Source: Xanthomarina sp. F1114 (GTDB taxonomy: Bacteria > Bacteroidota > Bacteroidia > Flavobacteriales > Flavobacteriaceae). Taken from it: a DNA stretch of 64,000 nt. Position numbers and translations under genes: made by a program. The stretch lies in NCBI RefSeq assembly GCF_026410255.1, contig NZ_JAPMLL010000003.1, positions 1 through 64,000 on the forward strand, given 5' to 3'. The stretch's first letter is position 1. Each line of letters starts with the position of its first letter. The notes under the pieces are model-generated. The model had not been told where the DNA came from. It did no database searches and saw only the letters and a list, made by a program, of their open reading frames with translations. This document shows, in pieces, positions 46,085 through 55,485 of this stretch.

Positions 46085-47404
46085 ATGAGTAAATCTATAA
46101 CAGGCTTTTCTAAACTTTCTAAATCACATAAAATCGATTGGATAGTTTCCACTTATTTCAATAACAATCCTGATACTAAAAATATCATTGAACAATATTG
46201 GAATTCAAATTTTAAATTACAACAACTCCATGACGAGTTTATAGAAAATACCATTACCAATTATTATTTACCATTTGGAGTAGCGCCAAACTTTTTAATA
46301 AATGGAAAAATGCATGCTATTCCAATGGCAATTGAAGAGAGTTCTGTAGTTGCTGCCGCGAGTAAAGCTGCTAAATTCTGGTCTGAGAGAGGTGGATTTA
46401 AAGCTGAAGTATTATCCACTACGAAAATAGGGCAAGTTCATTTTATGTTTCATGGGGATTTCAAGATTTTACAAAACTATTTTAAAACTGTAAAACCTAA
46501 GCTTATTGAAGCCACAAAACCCATAACAAAAAACATGGAAAAACGTGGGGGTGGAATTATAGATATAGAGTTACGCGATAAAACCGAAAGTCTAGAAGGT
46601 TATTATCAACTACATGCCACTTTTGAAACTTTGGATGCTATGGGCGCCAATTTTATCAACTCTTGTTTAGAGCAATTTGCTAAAACCTTTAGAGAAGAAG
46701 CTCTCGTTTTTAGTGCCTTTTCTAAAAAAGAAAAGAATATTGAAATTATTATGAGTATTCTTTCTAATTATGTACCCGATTGTTTGGTAAGAGCGGAAGT
46801 AAGTTGCCCTGTTAAAGATTTAACCGAAAACCCTTCTATAAACCCAGAAGAATTTGCTAATAAATTTCTTCAGGCTGTTAGAATTGCTGAAGTAGAACCC
46901 TTCCGAGCGGTAACGCACAATAAAGGAATAATGAACGGTATAGACGCCGTAGTTTTAGCCACTGGAAACGATTTTAGAGCTGTAGAGGCTGGTGTACACG
47001 CCTATGCTTCCAGAAATGGAACCTACAGTAGTCTTACCCATGCAAAAATTGAAAATGGCATCTTTTATTTTTGGATTGAAATTCCTTTAGCACTTGGAAC
47101 CGTGGGGGGCTTAACAAGCTTACATCCATTGGTAAAATTAGCTTTAGAATTACTACACGAGCCATCTGCAAAAGAACTCATGCAAATTGTAGCTGTAGCT
47201 GGGTTGGCACAAAATTTTGGAGCCTTGCGTTCTTTAACAACGTCTGGAATTCAAGAAGGCCATATGAAAATGCATTTGATGAATATCTTAAATCAGTTTG
47301 AAGCCACTGAAGAAGAGAAAGTCACTCTTATTCAATATTTTAAAACACATACAGCAACACATAGCTCTGTTGTTCAAGCGATAAAAAACTTAAGAAAAAA
47401 GTAA
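46085..47404 (+). CDS. hydroxymethylglutaryl-CoA reductase, class II
   Basis: A 439-residue HMG-CoA reductase of the bacterial (class II) type, interconverting HMG-CoA and mevalonate. The substrate and cofactor segments LHATFETLDAMGANFIN, THNKGIMNGIDAVVLATGND and RAVEAGVHAYASRNGTY are characteristic; no membrane anchor is present. In Flavobacteriaceae this enzyme serves the mevalonate route to isoprenoids, although the class was named from degradative enzymes. The GHMP kinase follows 14 bases downstream. Confidence 0.93.
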   Translation: MSKSITGFSKLSKSHKIDWIVSTYFNNNPDTKNIIEQYWNSNFKLQQLHDEFIENTITNYYLPFGVAPNFLINGKMHAIPMAIEESSVVAAASKAAKFWSERGGFKAEVLSTTKIGQVHFMFHGDFKILQNYFKTVKPKLIEATKPITKNMEKRGGGIIDIELRDKTESLEGYYQLHATFETLDAMGANFINSCLEQFAKTFREEALVFSAFSKKEKNIEIIMSILSNYVPDCLVRAEVSCPVKDLTENPSINPEEFANKFLQAVRIAEVEPFRAVTHNKGIMNGIDAVVLATGNDFRAVEAGVHAYASRNGTYSSLTHAKIENGIFYFWIEIPLALGTVGGLTSLHPLVKLALELLHEPSAKELMQIVAVAGLAQNFGALRSLTTSGIQEGHMKMHLMNILNQFEATEEEKVTLIQYFKTHTATHSSVVQAIKNLRKK

Positions 47405-47418
47405 ATTTAAGTGTAAAT

Positions 47419-48330
47419 ATGCAGGCCGAAACATATTATAGTAACGGAAAATTATTACTAACAGGGGAATATGTAGTTCTGGATGGCGCTTTATCTTTAG
47501 CTATACCTACCGCTCAAGGTCAGTATTTAGAAGTAAGAAAAACTAATGAATCTAAAATTAACTGGAAGAGTTTAGACTATACAAATAAGCTCTGGTTTGA
47601 AGCCACATTGACTCTACAAGATATAATTGCGGGAGCTCCTAATATGTCCGATGACAAATCAATTAGGTTATTTGAAATATTACAAACTGCAAAACAGCTC
47701 AATCCAAATTTTTTAAAGGATGGATATCATGTTGAAACCAAATTGACTTTTCCTCAATCATGGGGCTTAGGCTCATCTTCTACCCTAATTAATAATATAG
47801 CAAATTGGGCTAAAGTAGATGCTTACCAGCTTTTAGCAAAGACTTTTGGAGGTTCTGGTTACGATATTGCTTGCGCAGAAAACAATAAACCCATAACCTA
47901 TCAATTAAGCAATAATAAACATAGGGAAATTAAAGAAGTAACTTTTAATCCCACATTCAAAGGAGCTCTATATTTTGTATACTTAAATAAAAAGCAAAAT
48001 AGCCGTGAAGGAATTGCACAATACAAGTCTAATAAAACTAATAAAACCAAAGCAATAAAAGAGATTAGCGAAATAACTAGCTCTTTGATAAATTGCAACA
48101 ATCTAAAGGAATTTAATATCCTATTAGACAATCATGAGCATTTAATATCTAAAATTATTCATCAATCTCCTGTTAAGGAAAGATTGTTTTCAGATTTTAA
48201 AGGTTCTATAAAAAGTCTTGGAGCCTGGGGAGGAGATTTTGTTTTAGCAACATCAGAAGGGAATCCTAGATCCTATTTTAATAACAAAGGCTATGATACT
48301 ATTATTCCATATACTGAAATGATTAAATAA
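47419..48330 (+). CDS. GYDIA-type GHMP kinase, probably mevalonate pathway
   Basis: A 303-residue GHMP-superfamily kinase. The ATP-binding loop WGLGSSSTLINN and the later GGSGYDIACAE motif, after which this subfamily is named, are visible, along with the early hydrophobic GEYVVLDGALSLAIPT. The family phosphorylates small alcohols; the position directly after HMG-CoA reductase suggests mevalonate or phosphomevalonate as substrate, but the exact step is not proven. Closed by a bidirectional terminator. Confidence 0.87.
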   Translation: MQAETYYSNGKLLLTGEYVVLDGALSLAIPTAQGQYLEVRKTNESKINWKSLDYTNKLWFEATLTLQDIIAGAPNMSDDKSIRLFEILQTAKQLNPNFLKDGYHVETKLTFPQSWGLGSSSTLINNIANWAKVDAYQLLAKTFGGSGYDIACAENNKPITYQLSNNKHREIKEVTFNPTFKGALYFVYLNKKQNSREGIAQYKSNKTNKTKAIKEISEITSSLINCNNLKEFNILLDNHEHLISKIIHQSPVKERLFSDFKGSIKSLGAWGGDFVLATSEGNPRSYFNNKGYDTIIPYTEMIK

Positions 48331-48348
48331 TCTTATATACTTAAAACG

Positions 48349-48381
48349 AAAAAAGCTTCACAGATCTGTGAAGCTTTTTTT
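48349..48381. terminator. perfect palindromic bidirectional terminator
   Basis: AAAAAAGCTTCACAGA and its exact reverse complement abut to form a 32-base perfect palindrome with A and T tails. It separates the convergent GHMP kinase and ppiD genes and can serve both. Confidence 0.93.
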
Positions 48382-48403
48382 ATATCTATAATAAGAAGAA
48401 ATC

Positions 48404-50530
48404 TTATTGAACTGTATTTGCTCTATTGTCTTCAATTTCTGAAGCTTCTTTTAAAGCATCGTATAGTTTGGTATTTACTTTTGCCGTTTTTGCACTTCCA
48501 ATTTGATTTGCAAATCCTTGATAGTTATCCATTTCTGGAGCAGGAGTTCTTTTGGTAACTTGAATCATATAAACACCTTTTTCTCCTTCAATTAATTTTG
48601 AAGTTTCACCTTCATTTAATCCAAAAGCAGTTCCAACAACAACACCTTCTTTACCGGCACCAGAAATAGTTGGATTTTTCATATTGATAGCTAGAGCAGT
48701 TTTAACAGTTTGGTTTTCACCAGAAGCTACATCTTCAACCGTTGTTGCAGAAATTCTATCCATTATTAATTTAGCTTTCTTTTCTTTTCTAATAGCAGGT
48801 AAGGCTGTAACAGAAGCTTGTTCTGAATTCATTAAACCTTCAGGATTAGATGCTGTAACTTGAACAATAGCATAACCTCCATTTAAGTTAAAACGTTTAG
48901 CTGCTCCTACTTTAGTACCTTCTTCAAAAGCCCAACGTACAATAGGTCTCTGGTTTCCTAAACCTGGAATATTTTCATCTAAAAGCTTAATTCCATTTAT
49001 AGGACGTACAGTTAATTCTTTCTCTTTTGCAACAGTTTCAAAATCACCTTTTTCAATAGCAATTTCGAAATTAGAAGCATCCCTAAACACTTGATTAATG
49101 GTTGTTTCAGACGGTTCAATCTCTCTAGCAATAGTAGCTACTTTTATAGCACGTTGCTTAGCAGTTTGTCCTTCAATTTCTATAATGTGAAATCCGAAAG
49201 CAGTTTGAACCACATCCATATCCCCTACATTATTTTCGAATGCAAAATCTCTAAACTCTTCTACCATGGCGTTGTAAGGGAAGTAATCGTAACTTCCTCC
49301 ATTTTCAACACTTCCTTGATCTGAAGAATATGTTGTTACAAATTCACCAAATCTCGATTTATCCTTTTTCAAGATAGTTAATAAACTATCTGCCGTTTTC
49401 TTAGCATCAGCTTCAGACTGTGTTACATCTGGTTGCGCACTTGCAGCACCAACAAAAGGTATTAAAATATGTCTTGCTTTAACGGAGTCTGGCATTTGAA
49501 CAGCAGCAACCACTTTAGTTAACTTAATATAGTTTTGATCTTTATAAGGTCCGTAAACCTGACCAGTATTTAATTTAAAAATAGTATCAGCAACAGCCGT
49601 AGGTAAACCTGATTTAAATACGAAACGATCTTCAAATTTAATATCAGAATTTGAATTTACAAAAGCCTTATTATTTGTAACCTGAGCAAATCCTTTAACT
49701 GTATCGTTAGTTTTGCTAACCTCGTTATAAACAACTTGATCTTTCAATAAATCTGATAAATCTTGTTTGATGTTATTTTCATCTTCTGCCGTAGCAACTT
49801 CTCTAAACTCTACATAACGTATATCTCTAGAAGCTTCAACTTCGTATTGCTTTTTGTGCTTTTTGATATATGAAGAAATTTCAGACTTAGAAACAGGTAC
49901 TGTACTATCAGAAATAGACGTATAAGGAACTTGAACGTATTTTATATCTACAGTTTCACTCTGCAAGGTGTGTTCTAATTTTCCTTCAGCCAAAGTTCCA
50001 GTCATTCCTGCTTTAACCATATTAAAGTAGTCTTGCTGTAAAGCACTTACTCCAATACTATTTTCGTAATCAACCCATTGTTTATATGCAACAGCCGATG
50101 TTTCTTTTAAGTTTGCAATGTATTCGTTTAATTTGTTCTCGTCAAAAAGTCCTACTTCATTTTGAAACTCTGGGCTATTAGCTAAGTTGGTTCTTAACAA
50201 ATCTCTCATTTGATCCTTTTGAACATCTAGACCTAATTCTTCAAATTGTGTTTCTAAAACAGCTTGTCTTACTTCTTGATCCCACACTCTGTTCATAGCT
50301 TGAGTACTTGTTCCGTTAGGACCAAGTTGTCTCTGCGCTACTTCCACTTTTTGCATAAAATCTTCACGGGTAATATCTTTTCCGTTAATTGTTGCAACAA
50401 TATTTTGGGATTTTCCAACTAATGCATCTGTATTTCTAAACAAATCTCCAATTACAAAAGAGAATAACGCTAACGCAATCACTATGATTAAGAAAAGTCC
50501 ACGTTGTCTAATTTTATTTAAAACTGCCAT
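48404..50530 (-). CDS. ppiD: PpiD-like periplasmic peptidyl-prolyl isomerase
   Basis: A 708-residue inner-membrane-anchored chaperone. One N-terminal membrane helix (about 11-31) is followed by a SurA_N-like helical domain (about 40-230) and a parvulin domain at about 349-455 (KARHILIPF, GGSYDYFPYNAMVEEF, AFGFHIIEI), then C-terminal helices. PpiD helps outer-membrane and periplasmic proteins fold as they leave the translocon. It is the last gene of the coaX-lptC-ppiD envelope block on this strand. Confidence 0.9.
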   Translation of the reverse strand: MAVLNKIRQRGLFLIIVIALALFSFVIGDLFRNTDALVGKSQNIVATINGKDITREDFMQKVEVAQRQLGPNGTSTQAMNRVWDQEVRQAVLETQFEELGLDVQKDQMRDLLRTNLANSPEFQNEVGLFDENKLNEYIANLKETSAVAYKQWVDYENSIGVSALQQDYFNMVKAGMTGTLAEGKLEHTLQSETVDIKYVQVPYTSISDSTVPVSKSEISSYIKKHKKQYEVEASRDIRYVEFREVATAEDENNIKQDLSDLLKDQVVYNEVSKTNDTVKGFAQVTNNKAFVNSNSDIKFEDRFVFKSGLPTAVADTIFKLNTGQVYGPYKDQNYIKLTKVVAAVQMPDSVKARHILIPFVGAASAQPDVTQSEADAKKTADSLLTILKKDKSRFGEFVTTYSSDQGSVENGGSYDYFPYNAMVEEFRDFAFENNVGDMDVVQTAFGFHIIEIEGQTAKQRAIKVATIAREIEPSETTINQVFRDASNFEIAIEKGDFETVAKEKELTVRPINGIKLLDENIPGLGNQRPIVRWAFEEGTKVGAAKRFNLNGGYAIVQVTASNPEGLMNSEQASVTALPAIRKEKKAKLIMDRISATTVEDVASGENQTVKTALAINMKNPTISGAGKEGVVVGTAFGLNEGETSKLIEGEKGVYMIQVTKRTPAPEMDNYQGFANQIGSAKTAKVNTKLYDALKEASEIEDNRANTVQ

Positions 50531-50630
50531 TTTTTATTTCTATAGATTATAAATTATCGAGCGCGAAAATACCATTTTCTATTTAATAATAAAAGTAGAA
50601 TTACGCATTAATTATATTAAGATTAGGATT

Positions 50631-51920
50631 TTAATCGACCTCAAGTATTTTAAGTTCCACTAAATCGATTTTTGTATTGGAGACTTCAAGGATGTTAAAC
50701 TGAAAATTATCAATTTTAACTATGTCATTTTGTTGAGGAATTTCTTCCGTGAAGTCGACAATTAGACCACCAAGAGTTTCATAGTTTTCGCTATCGGGTA
50801 AGTTAAGTTTAAAGGTTTCGTTTAAATAATCCACCTCTAACCTTGCCGAAAATCTATATACATCTTCTTCCAATCTTTCTTCAATTAGAAGCATGGTATC
50901 ATGTTCGTCTTCAATTTCACCAAAAAGCTCTTCCACGATATCTTCTACTGTTAAGATTCCTGAAGTACCGCCATATTCGTCTAAAACTACAGCCATACTT
51001 TTTCGTTTCTTAATTAGAGTACTTAAAATATCTTTGATTAGCATAGTTTCTGGAACAAACTCTATGGGAACCAGAATGGATTTTAAAGTTTTTGGTTTTT
51101 TAAAAAGCTCAAAGGAATGCACGTATCCTAAAATATCGTCTATAGTATCTTTATATATTAATATTTTAGAATATCCAGTCTCGGTAAAAAGGGAATTAAG
51201 GTTTTTTGAGGTCTCTGTTACGTCTACAGCTGTAATTTCCGTTCGTGGCACCATTACTTCTCTAGCTTTTACTTCTGAAAATTCTAGAGCGTTTTGAAAG
51301 ATTTGAATTTCGGAATCAACATCGTCACTTTCTTCAACAGATTCCATTTGTTCGCTTATATAATTTCCTAATTCTACTTTTGAAAATGCCAATTGTATTT
51401 GATCTCCTTCTGTTTTAAAGAATTTCTTTAAAATAAAATCTGAAATCCAAATAACAAAATCTGAAATATAACTAAAAAGGATATAGAAAAAATATGCCGG
51501 AAGAGCTAAAAGTTTTAGTAGTGAATTGGCATAAATTTGAAAAAACACTTTAGGTAAAAACTCTGCAGTTATTAAAATAACTAAAGTTGAGATAACGGTT
51601 TGAGTTAACAAACTAAAATCTATAAGTAGAAAATTAACAATTTTTGAATCTGAAGGCAAAAAGGTATGAAACCAGTTTACCAGCAAATTTCCCATAAAAA
51701 GACCATAAATTACCAAAGCAATATTGTTTCCAATAAGCATTGTGGCAATAAACTTGGAAGGTTTTGCTGTTAATCTTGTTAGTATTTTTGCCAAAATCCC
51801 TTGTTGCTTTTTTTCAATTTCTATGTGAATTTTATTAGAAGACACATAAGCAATCTCCATTCCGGAAAAAAAAGCAGAAAGAATTAAGGAAGCTATAATA
51901 ATTATAACATCTGGACTCAT
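50631..51920 (-). CDS. CNNM/CorC (hemolysin-family) membrane protein
   Basis: A 429-residue protein with an N-terminal DUF21/CNNM domain of about four membrane segments (1-190), a CBS pair (about 205-330, with VMVPRTEITAVD) and a C-terminal CorC/HlyC domain (about 340-425, YETLGGLIVD). The family is linked to magnesium efflux and resistance; older names such as hemolysin are misleading. GldE of flavobacterial gliding belongs to the same family, but the neighbours here (ppiD, lptC) argue against that role. Confidence 0.9.
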   Translation of the reverse strand: MSPDVIIIIASLILSAFFSGMEIAYVSSNKIHIEIEKKQQGILAKILTRLTAKPSKFIATMLIGNNIALVIYGLFMGNLLVNWFHTFLPSDSKIVNFLLIDFSLLTQTVISTLVILITAEFLPKVFFQIYANSLLKLLALPAYFFYILFSYISDFVIWISDFILKKFFKTEGDQIQLAFSKVELGNYISEQMESVEESDDVDSEIQIFQNALEFSEVKAREVMVPRTEITAVDVTETSKNLNSLFTETGYSKILIYKDTIDDILGYVHSFELFKKPKTLKSILVPIEFVPETMLIKDILSTLIKKRKSMAVVLDEYGGTSGILTVEDIVEELFGEIEDEHDTMLLIEERLEEDVYRFSARLEVDYLNETFKLNLPDSENYETLGGLIVDFTEEIPQQNDIVKIDNFQFNILEVSNTKIDLVELKILEVD

Positions 51921-51923
51921 TGA

Positions 51924-52115
51924 TTACTGATCGTCTTTGTTCTCAAGCTTTTTATTAAATCTTTTTCTAAAGAAAAACATAAATACAGCTGCTGCAGCTA
52001 ATAATAAAGAAGCAATATCAAGAGTTCCTTCCTTTAAATACACTGATACAACATTGTAAAAAAAGATAATAGCAAACACTAAATAGGCGTATTGAAAAAA
52101 CTTAAATAATTTCAT
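51924..52115 (-). CDS. small two-helix membrane protein
   Basis: A 63-residue protein with two predicted membrane segments (about 8-24 and 33-48) and a basic C-terminus (FFRKRFNKKLENKDDQ). No family is recognised. It lies 3 bases before the CNNM/CorC gene and 36 bases after lptC on the same strand, so its expression is probably tied to theirs. A real gene is supported by the tight packing and clean membrane pattern, not by recognised homology. Confidence 0.72.
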   Translation of the reverse strand: MKLFKFFQYAYLVFAIIFFYNVVSVYLKEGTLDIASLLLAAAAVFMFFFRKRFNKKLENKDDQ

Positions 52116-52151
52116 TTCGATATGTTAAAGTTGGTGTGTAAAGATAAAGAA

Positions 52152-52703
52152 TTATTCGTCAAGTGTAATGATTCCGTCGATTTCTAATACTTGAGCTTGA
52201 TTAAATTTTGTATCGGAATCGAAACCTTTACCATTTATAACGTCTTGCCCTGTTCTAAAAGTTACGGGTTTATTTGTAAAAAGCCACTCTCTTTTTTGAT
52301 CGTAATAGAGTTGTTCTGCAAATAACGTATCGTTATTGGCAGAAGACAAGACCACGTTTCCTTGCAGATCTATTATTCCAGTTTTATCGTATGCTATTGC
52401 ATAGTCTGCAATAACATTACTTTTTTGGTTTTGTTCATCGAATAAATCTAAGTCGATACCGTCTGGAAACTCGTTAAAAACAAAATCTCTATTGGAATAA
52501 TCCAACATTTTAGGGCTTTTTAAATTGGCAGTCACTCTTCCAGAATCCGTTCGAATAAGGTTAATATGTTCTGCAACACCCATAGGTTCGTTTTCAGAAA
52601 CACCTATTTTTTTAACTTCATCGAAGTTATTTTTACAAGAATTGAGCACAATAAAAATTATGCAGTAAATAAGAAAGTTTTTATGTGAATTATATATACC
52701 CAT
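52152..52703 (-). CDS. lptC: LptC-like LPS export protein
   Basis: A 183-residue lipoprotein-like protein (lipobox LNSC, Cys23) with a mostly beta LptC/OstA-type fold; segments such as GVAEHINLIRTDSGRVTANLKS and VVLSSANNDTLFAEQLYYD are typical. LptC passes LPS from LptBFG to the periplasmic bridge. Cys at this place suggests lipid anchoring in Bacteroidota instead of the transmembrane helix of E. coli. Its ATG lies only 3 bases downstream of the U tract of a perfect terminator hairpin. Confidence 0.87.
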   Translation of the reverse strand: MGIYNSHKNFLIYCIIFIVLNSCKNNFDEVKKIGVSENEPMGVAEHINLIRTDSGRVTANLKSPKMLDYSNRDFVFNEFPDGIDLDLFDEQNQKSNVIADYAIAYDKTGIIDLQGNVVLSSANNDTLFAEQLYYDQKREWLFTNKPVTFRTGQDVINGKGFDSDTKFNQAQVLEIDGIITLDE

Positions 52704-52706
52704 TTT

Positions 52707-52741
52707 AAAAAAACATAGTCACAGCAAAAGCTGTGACTATG
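52707..52741 (-). terminator. perfect terminator directly upstream of lptC
   Basis: CATAGTCACAGC and GCTGTGACTATG (52714-52725 and 52730-52741) form a 12-base perfect stem around AAAA. On the minus strand seven T follow, then three A and the lptC ATG. It separates the TPR-protein gene from lptC. Confidence 0.9.
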
Positions 52742-52772
52742 TGATTAATTTTATGTGGAAAAATTTTATTCA

Positions 52773-54149
52773 TTATAAACTTGGAACAGTTACACTATCT
52801 CCAATCCAACATCCAATGTTTATTTTCTGACCAGCGTTACCTTCGCTAAAAATTTCAGATTTCTGTGGTGCTTTAGCTCTATAACTTGCTGCAGATTGGG
52901 CAGCAGCGCTCTTTAATGTTGGGTCTACTCGACCTGCTTTTTCTGCTTCAATAGCTGCTAACCAGAATACGGCACGTTTGTTAAAGTTAGAATCTCCACA
53001 GTTGTTTGCACTTCTATTATACATGTCTGCAATTTTTAAATGCGGACGTCCGTTAGAAGGGTTAAATTTTAAAGCATTTCTAAAGTATGATCTTGCAGAA
53101 CCAAAGCTACCTTTAGCTTTTAACTTATCTCCAATTTTCTCATAAAGTTTTGCTTTTTTGAAACTATCAGATTCTAAGCTTAAAGCTTGTTCGTAGAACT
53201 TAAGCGCTTCGTTAGACTTTCCTTCTTTATCTTTTAATATCCCTAAGTAATAAGCTGAATTAGCAGATGGGCTTAAATCGTGATATGCATTTACTAATTT
53301 AAAGAATAATGGATCGTCTGTACATTCTTTGGCAGACATGTTCCCAGCAGCTCTTTGTAACCAAACAGCATCATTTTTATTAGCTTCAAAATCTTTACTG
53401 TATAAAGGAATTAAATTCTCACAATTAGCTCTAGACCCTAATTTACTATTAATACTTCCAGAAATCTGATCGTAAGCTTTTAAATAGCTTTCGTACATTT
53501 TCTTATATCTTCCTTCTTTACTTGTTAAAGCTGTACCAGCATCTTCTTTTTCAATAAGTTCGTTTAAGCTTTCTGAATAGTTAGCAACTTCCTTATCTAC
53601 TTTTTCAACAACCTCATCATATTTAGTAAACAATTCACCTGCAGATTTTTTACCGGCATCAAATAGGTCTACCATTAAAGAAAAATATGTATATAAGGAT
53701 TTTGGATTAGTAAAAGTCTCTGCATCTGCTTTGTATACAGCATCAAAACAAGCGTATAATTCTTCGTCAGATTTATTTAGAACTTCTCTATTATCATATA
53801 ATAACTGACAAGATTTAGCTCCAAATTCACCCTTTGGTGTTTTACTTGCGAAATTAGCTTCTCTCTCTTCCCAAAGTTTTACTAAATCGTTAATATAAGC
53901 AACCTGTTCAGTTCCGGTAGACTTTTCAATCTTGTCGTTAAGAATACTTTCTCCATAAACGTAAATTGCTCTACTGTAATTTGGATTTCTTTTCCTTAAT
54001 TCCATAAAAGGTTTATATGCAGCGTCGTAATTTTTCGCTTTAGCATATTCAGACATGATAGATAAAGTACTTGAATCCTCATCTTGAGCAGTCACAAAAT
54101 TCAATCCTAAAAATAAGGTTAATAGCAAGAATGTAATTTTGGTTTTCAT
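52773..54149 (-). CDS. exported TPR protein
   Basis: A 458-residue protein with a signal peptide (about 1-21) and mainly helical repeats. At least three TPR units are visible in the C-terminal half, for example NEALKFYEQALSLESDSFKKAKLYEKIG and FGSARSYFRNALKFNPSNGRPHLKIADMY. The C-terminus (NIGCWIGDSVTVPSL) is unusual. TPRs bind partner proteins; in this envelope block a periplasmic scaffold role is inference. The next gene downstream is lptC, beyond a terminator. Confidence 0.85.
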   Translation of the reverse strand: MKTKITFLLLTLFLGLNFVTAQDEDSSTLSIMSEYAKAKNYDAAYKPFMELRKRNPNYSRAIYVYGESILNDKIEKSTGTEQVAYINDLVKLWEEREANFASKTPKGEFGAKSCQLLYDNREVLNKSDEELYACFDAVYKADAETFTNPKSLYTYFSLMVDLFDAGKKSAGELFTKYDEVVEKVDKEVANYSESLNELIEKEDAGTALTSKEGRYKKMYESYLKAYDQISGSINSKLGSRANCENLIPLYSKDFEANKNDAVWLQRAAGNMSAKECTDDPLFFKLVNAYHDLSPSANSAYYLGILKDKEGKSNEALKFYEQALSLESDSFKKAKLYEKIGDKLKAKGSFGSARSYFRNALKFNPSNGRPHLKIADMYNRSANNCGDSNFNKRAVFWLAAIEAEKAGRVDPTLKSAAAQSAASYRAKAPQKSEIFSEGNAGQKINIGCWIGDSVTVPSL

Positions 54150-54165
54150 AATATTTAGTTTATTC

Positions 54166-55485
54166 TTAATTAAATTTTCTTCTTTGGAACCATCTGTCGT
54201 TGAACGAGAAGCTTAATTGGAAATTAATAAAATTTTCTTGAATTAAATTGCTACTTGTTGTTCCTTTCTTTCCAAACTCTACACCAATGTTGGCATTAGA
54301 GAATGAGTTCCCCATTGGTAATCCTACTCCAAAAGATATGCCAAACTCGTTTATAGCCTCGTCATTAATGTTTAATCCAGTTTCTTCAAATCGAACTCCA
54401 GCTCTATAAACCACTCTACTTAAATAACTTGAGAATGAATTATAATCTGGAATAAAAAATCCTCCAACAGAAAATGCTGAGGCTCCAGAATACTTAACAT
54501 TTCCTGCAGAATCGCTAGCTGCATATAATGCGTTTTCAAATTTACTTGTGTCTAAATATGAATATTCTGCACCTACAAACCATATTCTAGGTTGCCCAAT
54601 TCCAGCTCCGAAAGCTAACCTGGATGGAATAACAAAATCCGTATATCTTAAACCTTGTGCTTCTAAATTGGCATCTATAGAATTAATAACATTTTCATTA
54701 CCATTAATCTGATTTATGGTAATGGTATTAAATGTACGAGAATTATTTGAAGATAAATTTGTCTTTGGTCTATATGTTAATGATGTGGTTAATTCAAACT
54801 CATCTTTAATCATTTTCGTATATGTTAATCCAAGATTTACTCCTAATCCTCCTAAATCTGATCTATTATCTTCTCTTGTTTGGTATTGTGCCAAACTTCC
54901 TTCATGCGTATAGACGTATTCAATGGTATTGTTTTTAATACTACCAAAGTTATACCCAAAATCTACACCAACACTTAATTCGTCAGAAATTAAATATCCT
55001 AATGAGGCATACACCTTATTAACTCCACCTTCACCTCTAAATTTACTTTGTAGATTATCCTCATTATTCAAGGTTTCTAATTTGTAACCTACAGTTGTAT
55101 AAGGTATCAGCCCCATACCTAACCCAAATCTTCCAATTGGAAAAGACATTGCAAGATAATCTAAAGTGGTTGAATTTACCTTATCTGATGCAGATTCACT
55201 TTTTAGTTTAGAATTAGAGTGACCTCCACCAATAGCAAATTTTACAGGCCTACTTTCGTTATTATATTGGGCTAAGTTTTTAGTTGCGTAAGATGCTGGG
55301 TTTCTTAAATTTAAATGAATACTATCTGAATAAATACTCAACCCTCCCATACTTCTGTTCTCGACAGTTCCTTTAAATTTTAAGCTACCTATACCATAAA
55401 ATGAATATGGTGAGGCCGTACCTTCTTGGGCGTAACTTTGAATTGCACACAAGGCAATAAAAACTAATACAAGTTTTTTAATCAT
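54166..55485 (-). CDS. outer-membrane beta-barrel protein
   Basis: A 439-residue protein with a signal peptide (about 1-19, before QEGTASPYS) and a barrel of alternating strands ending in FNDRWFQRRKFN. The early segment SPYSFYGIGSLKFKGTVENRSMGGLSI resembles FadL/OmpP1-like barrels of Bacteroidota. Substrate or partner unknown. It overlaps the coaX stop by 4 bases and is 16 bases from the TPR gene, so these three are likely one transcript. Confidence 0.82.
   Translation of the reverse strand: MIKKLVLVFIALCAIQSYAQEGTASPYSFYGIGSLKFKGTVENRSMGGLSIYSDSIHLNLRNPASYATKNLAQYNNESRPVKFAIGGGHSNSKLKSESASDKVNSTTLDYLAMSFPIGRFGLGMGLIPYTTVGYKLETLNNEDNLQSKFRGEGGVNKVYASLGYLISDELSVGVDFGYNFGSIKNNTIEYVYTHEGSLAQYQTREDNRSDLGGLGVNLGLTYTKMIKDEFELTTSLTYRPKTNLSSNNSRTFNTITINQINGNENVINSIDANLEAQGLRYTDFVIPSRLAFGAGIGQPRIWFVGAEYSYLDTSKFENALYAASDSAGNVKYSGASAFSVGGFFIPDYNSFSSYLSRVVYRAGVRFEETGLNINDEAINEFGISFGVGLPMGNSFSNANIGVEFGKKGTTSSNLIQENFINFQLSFSFNDRWFQRRKFN

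Noticed and set aside
50893-51297. 134-codon plus-strand frame
   Set aside because: Antisense to the well-supported CNNM/CorC gene, with Ser-rich composition typical of a shadow frame.
50631-51920. CNNM/CorC protein as gliding protein GldE
   Set aside because: GldE is of this family, but no other gliding gene is nearby, and the position between lptC and ppiD is that of the general hemolysin-family gene.
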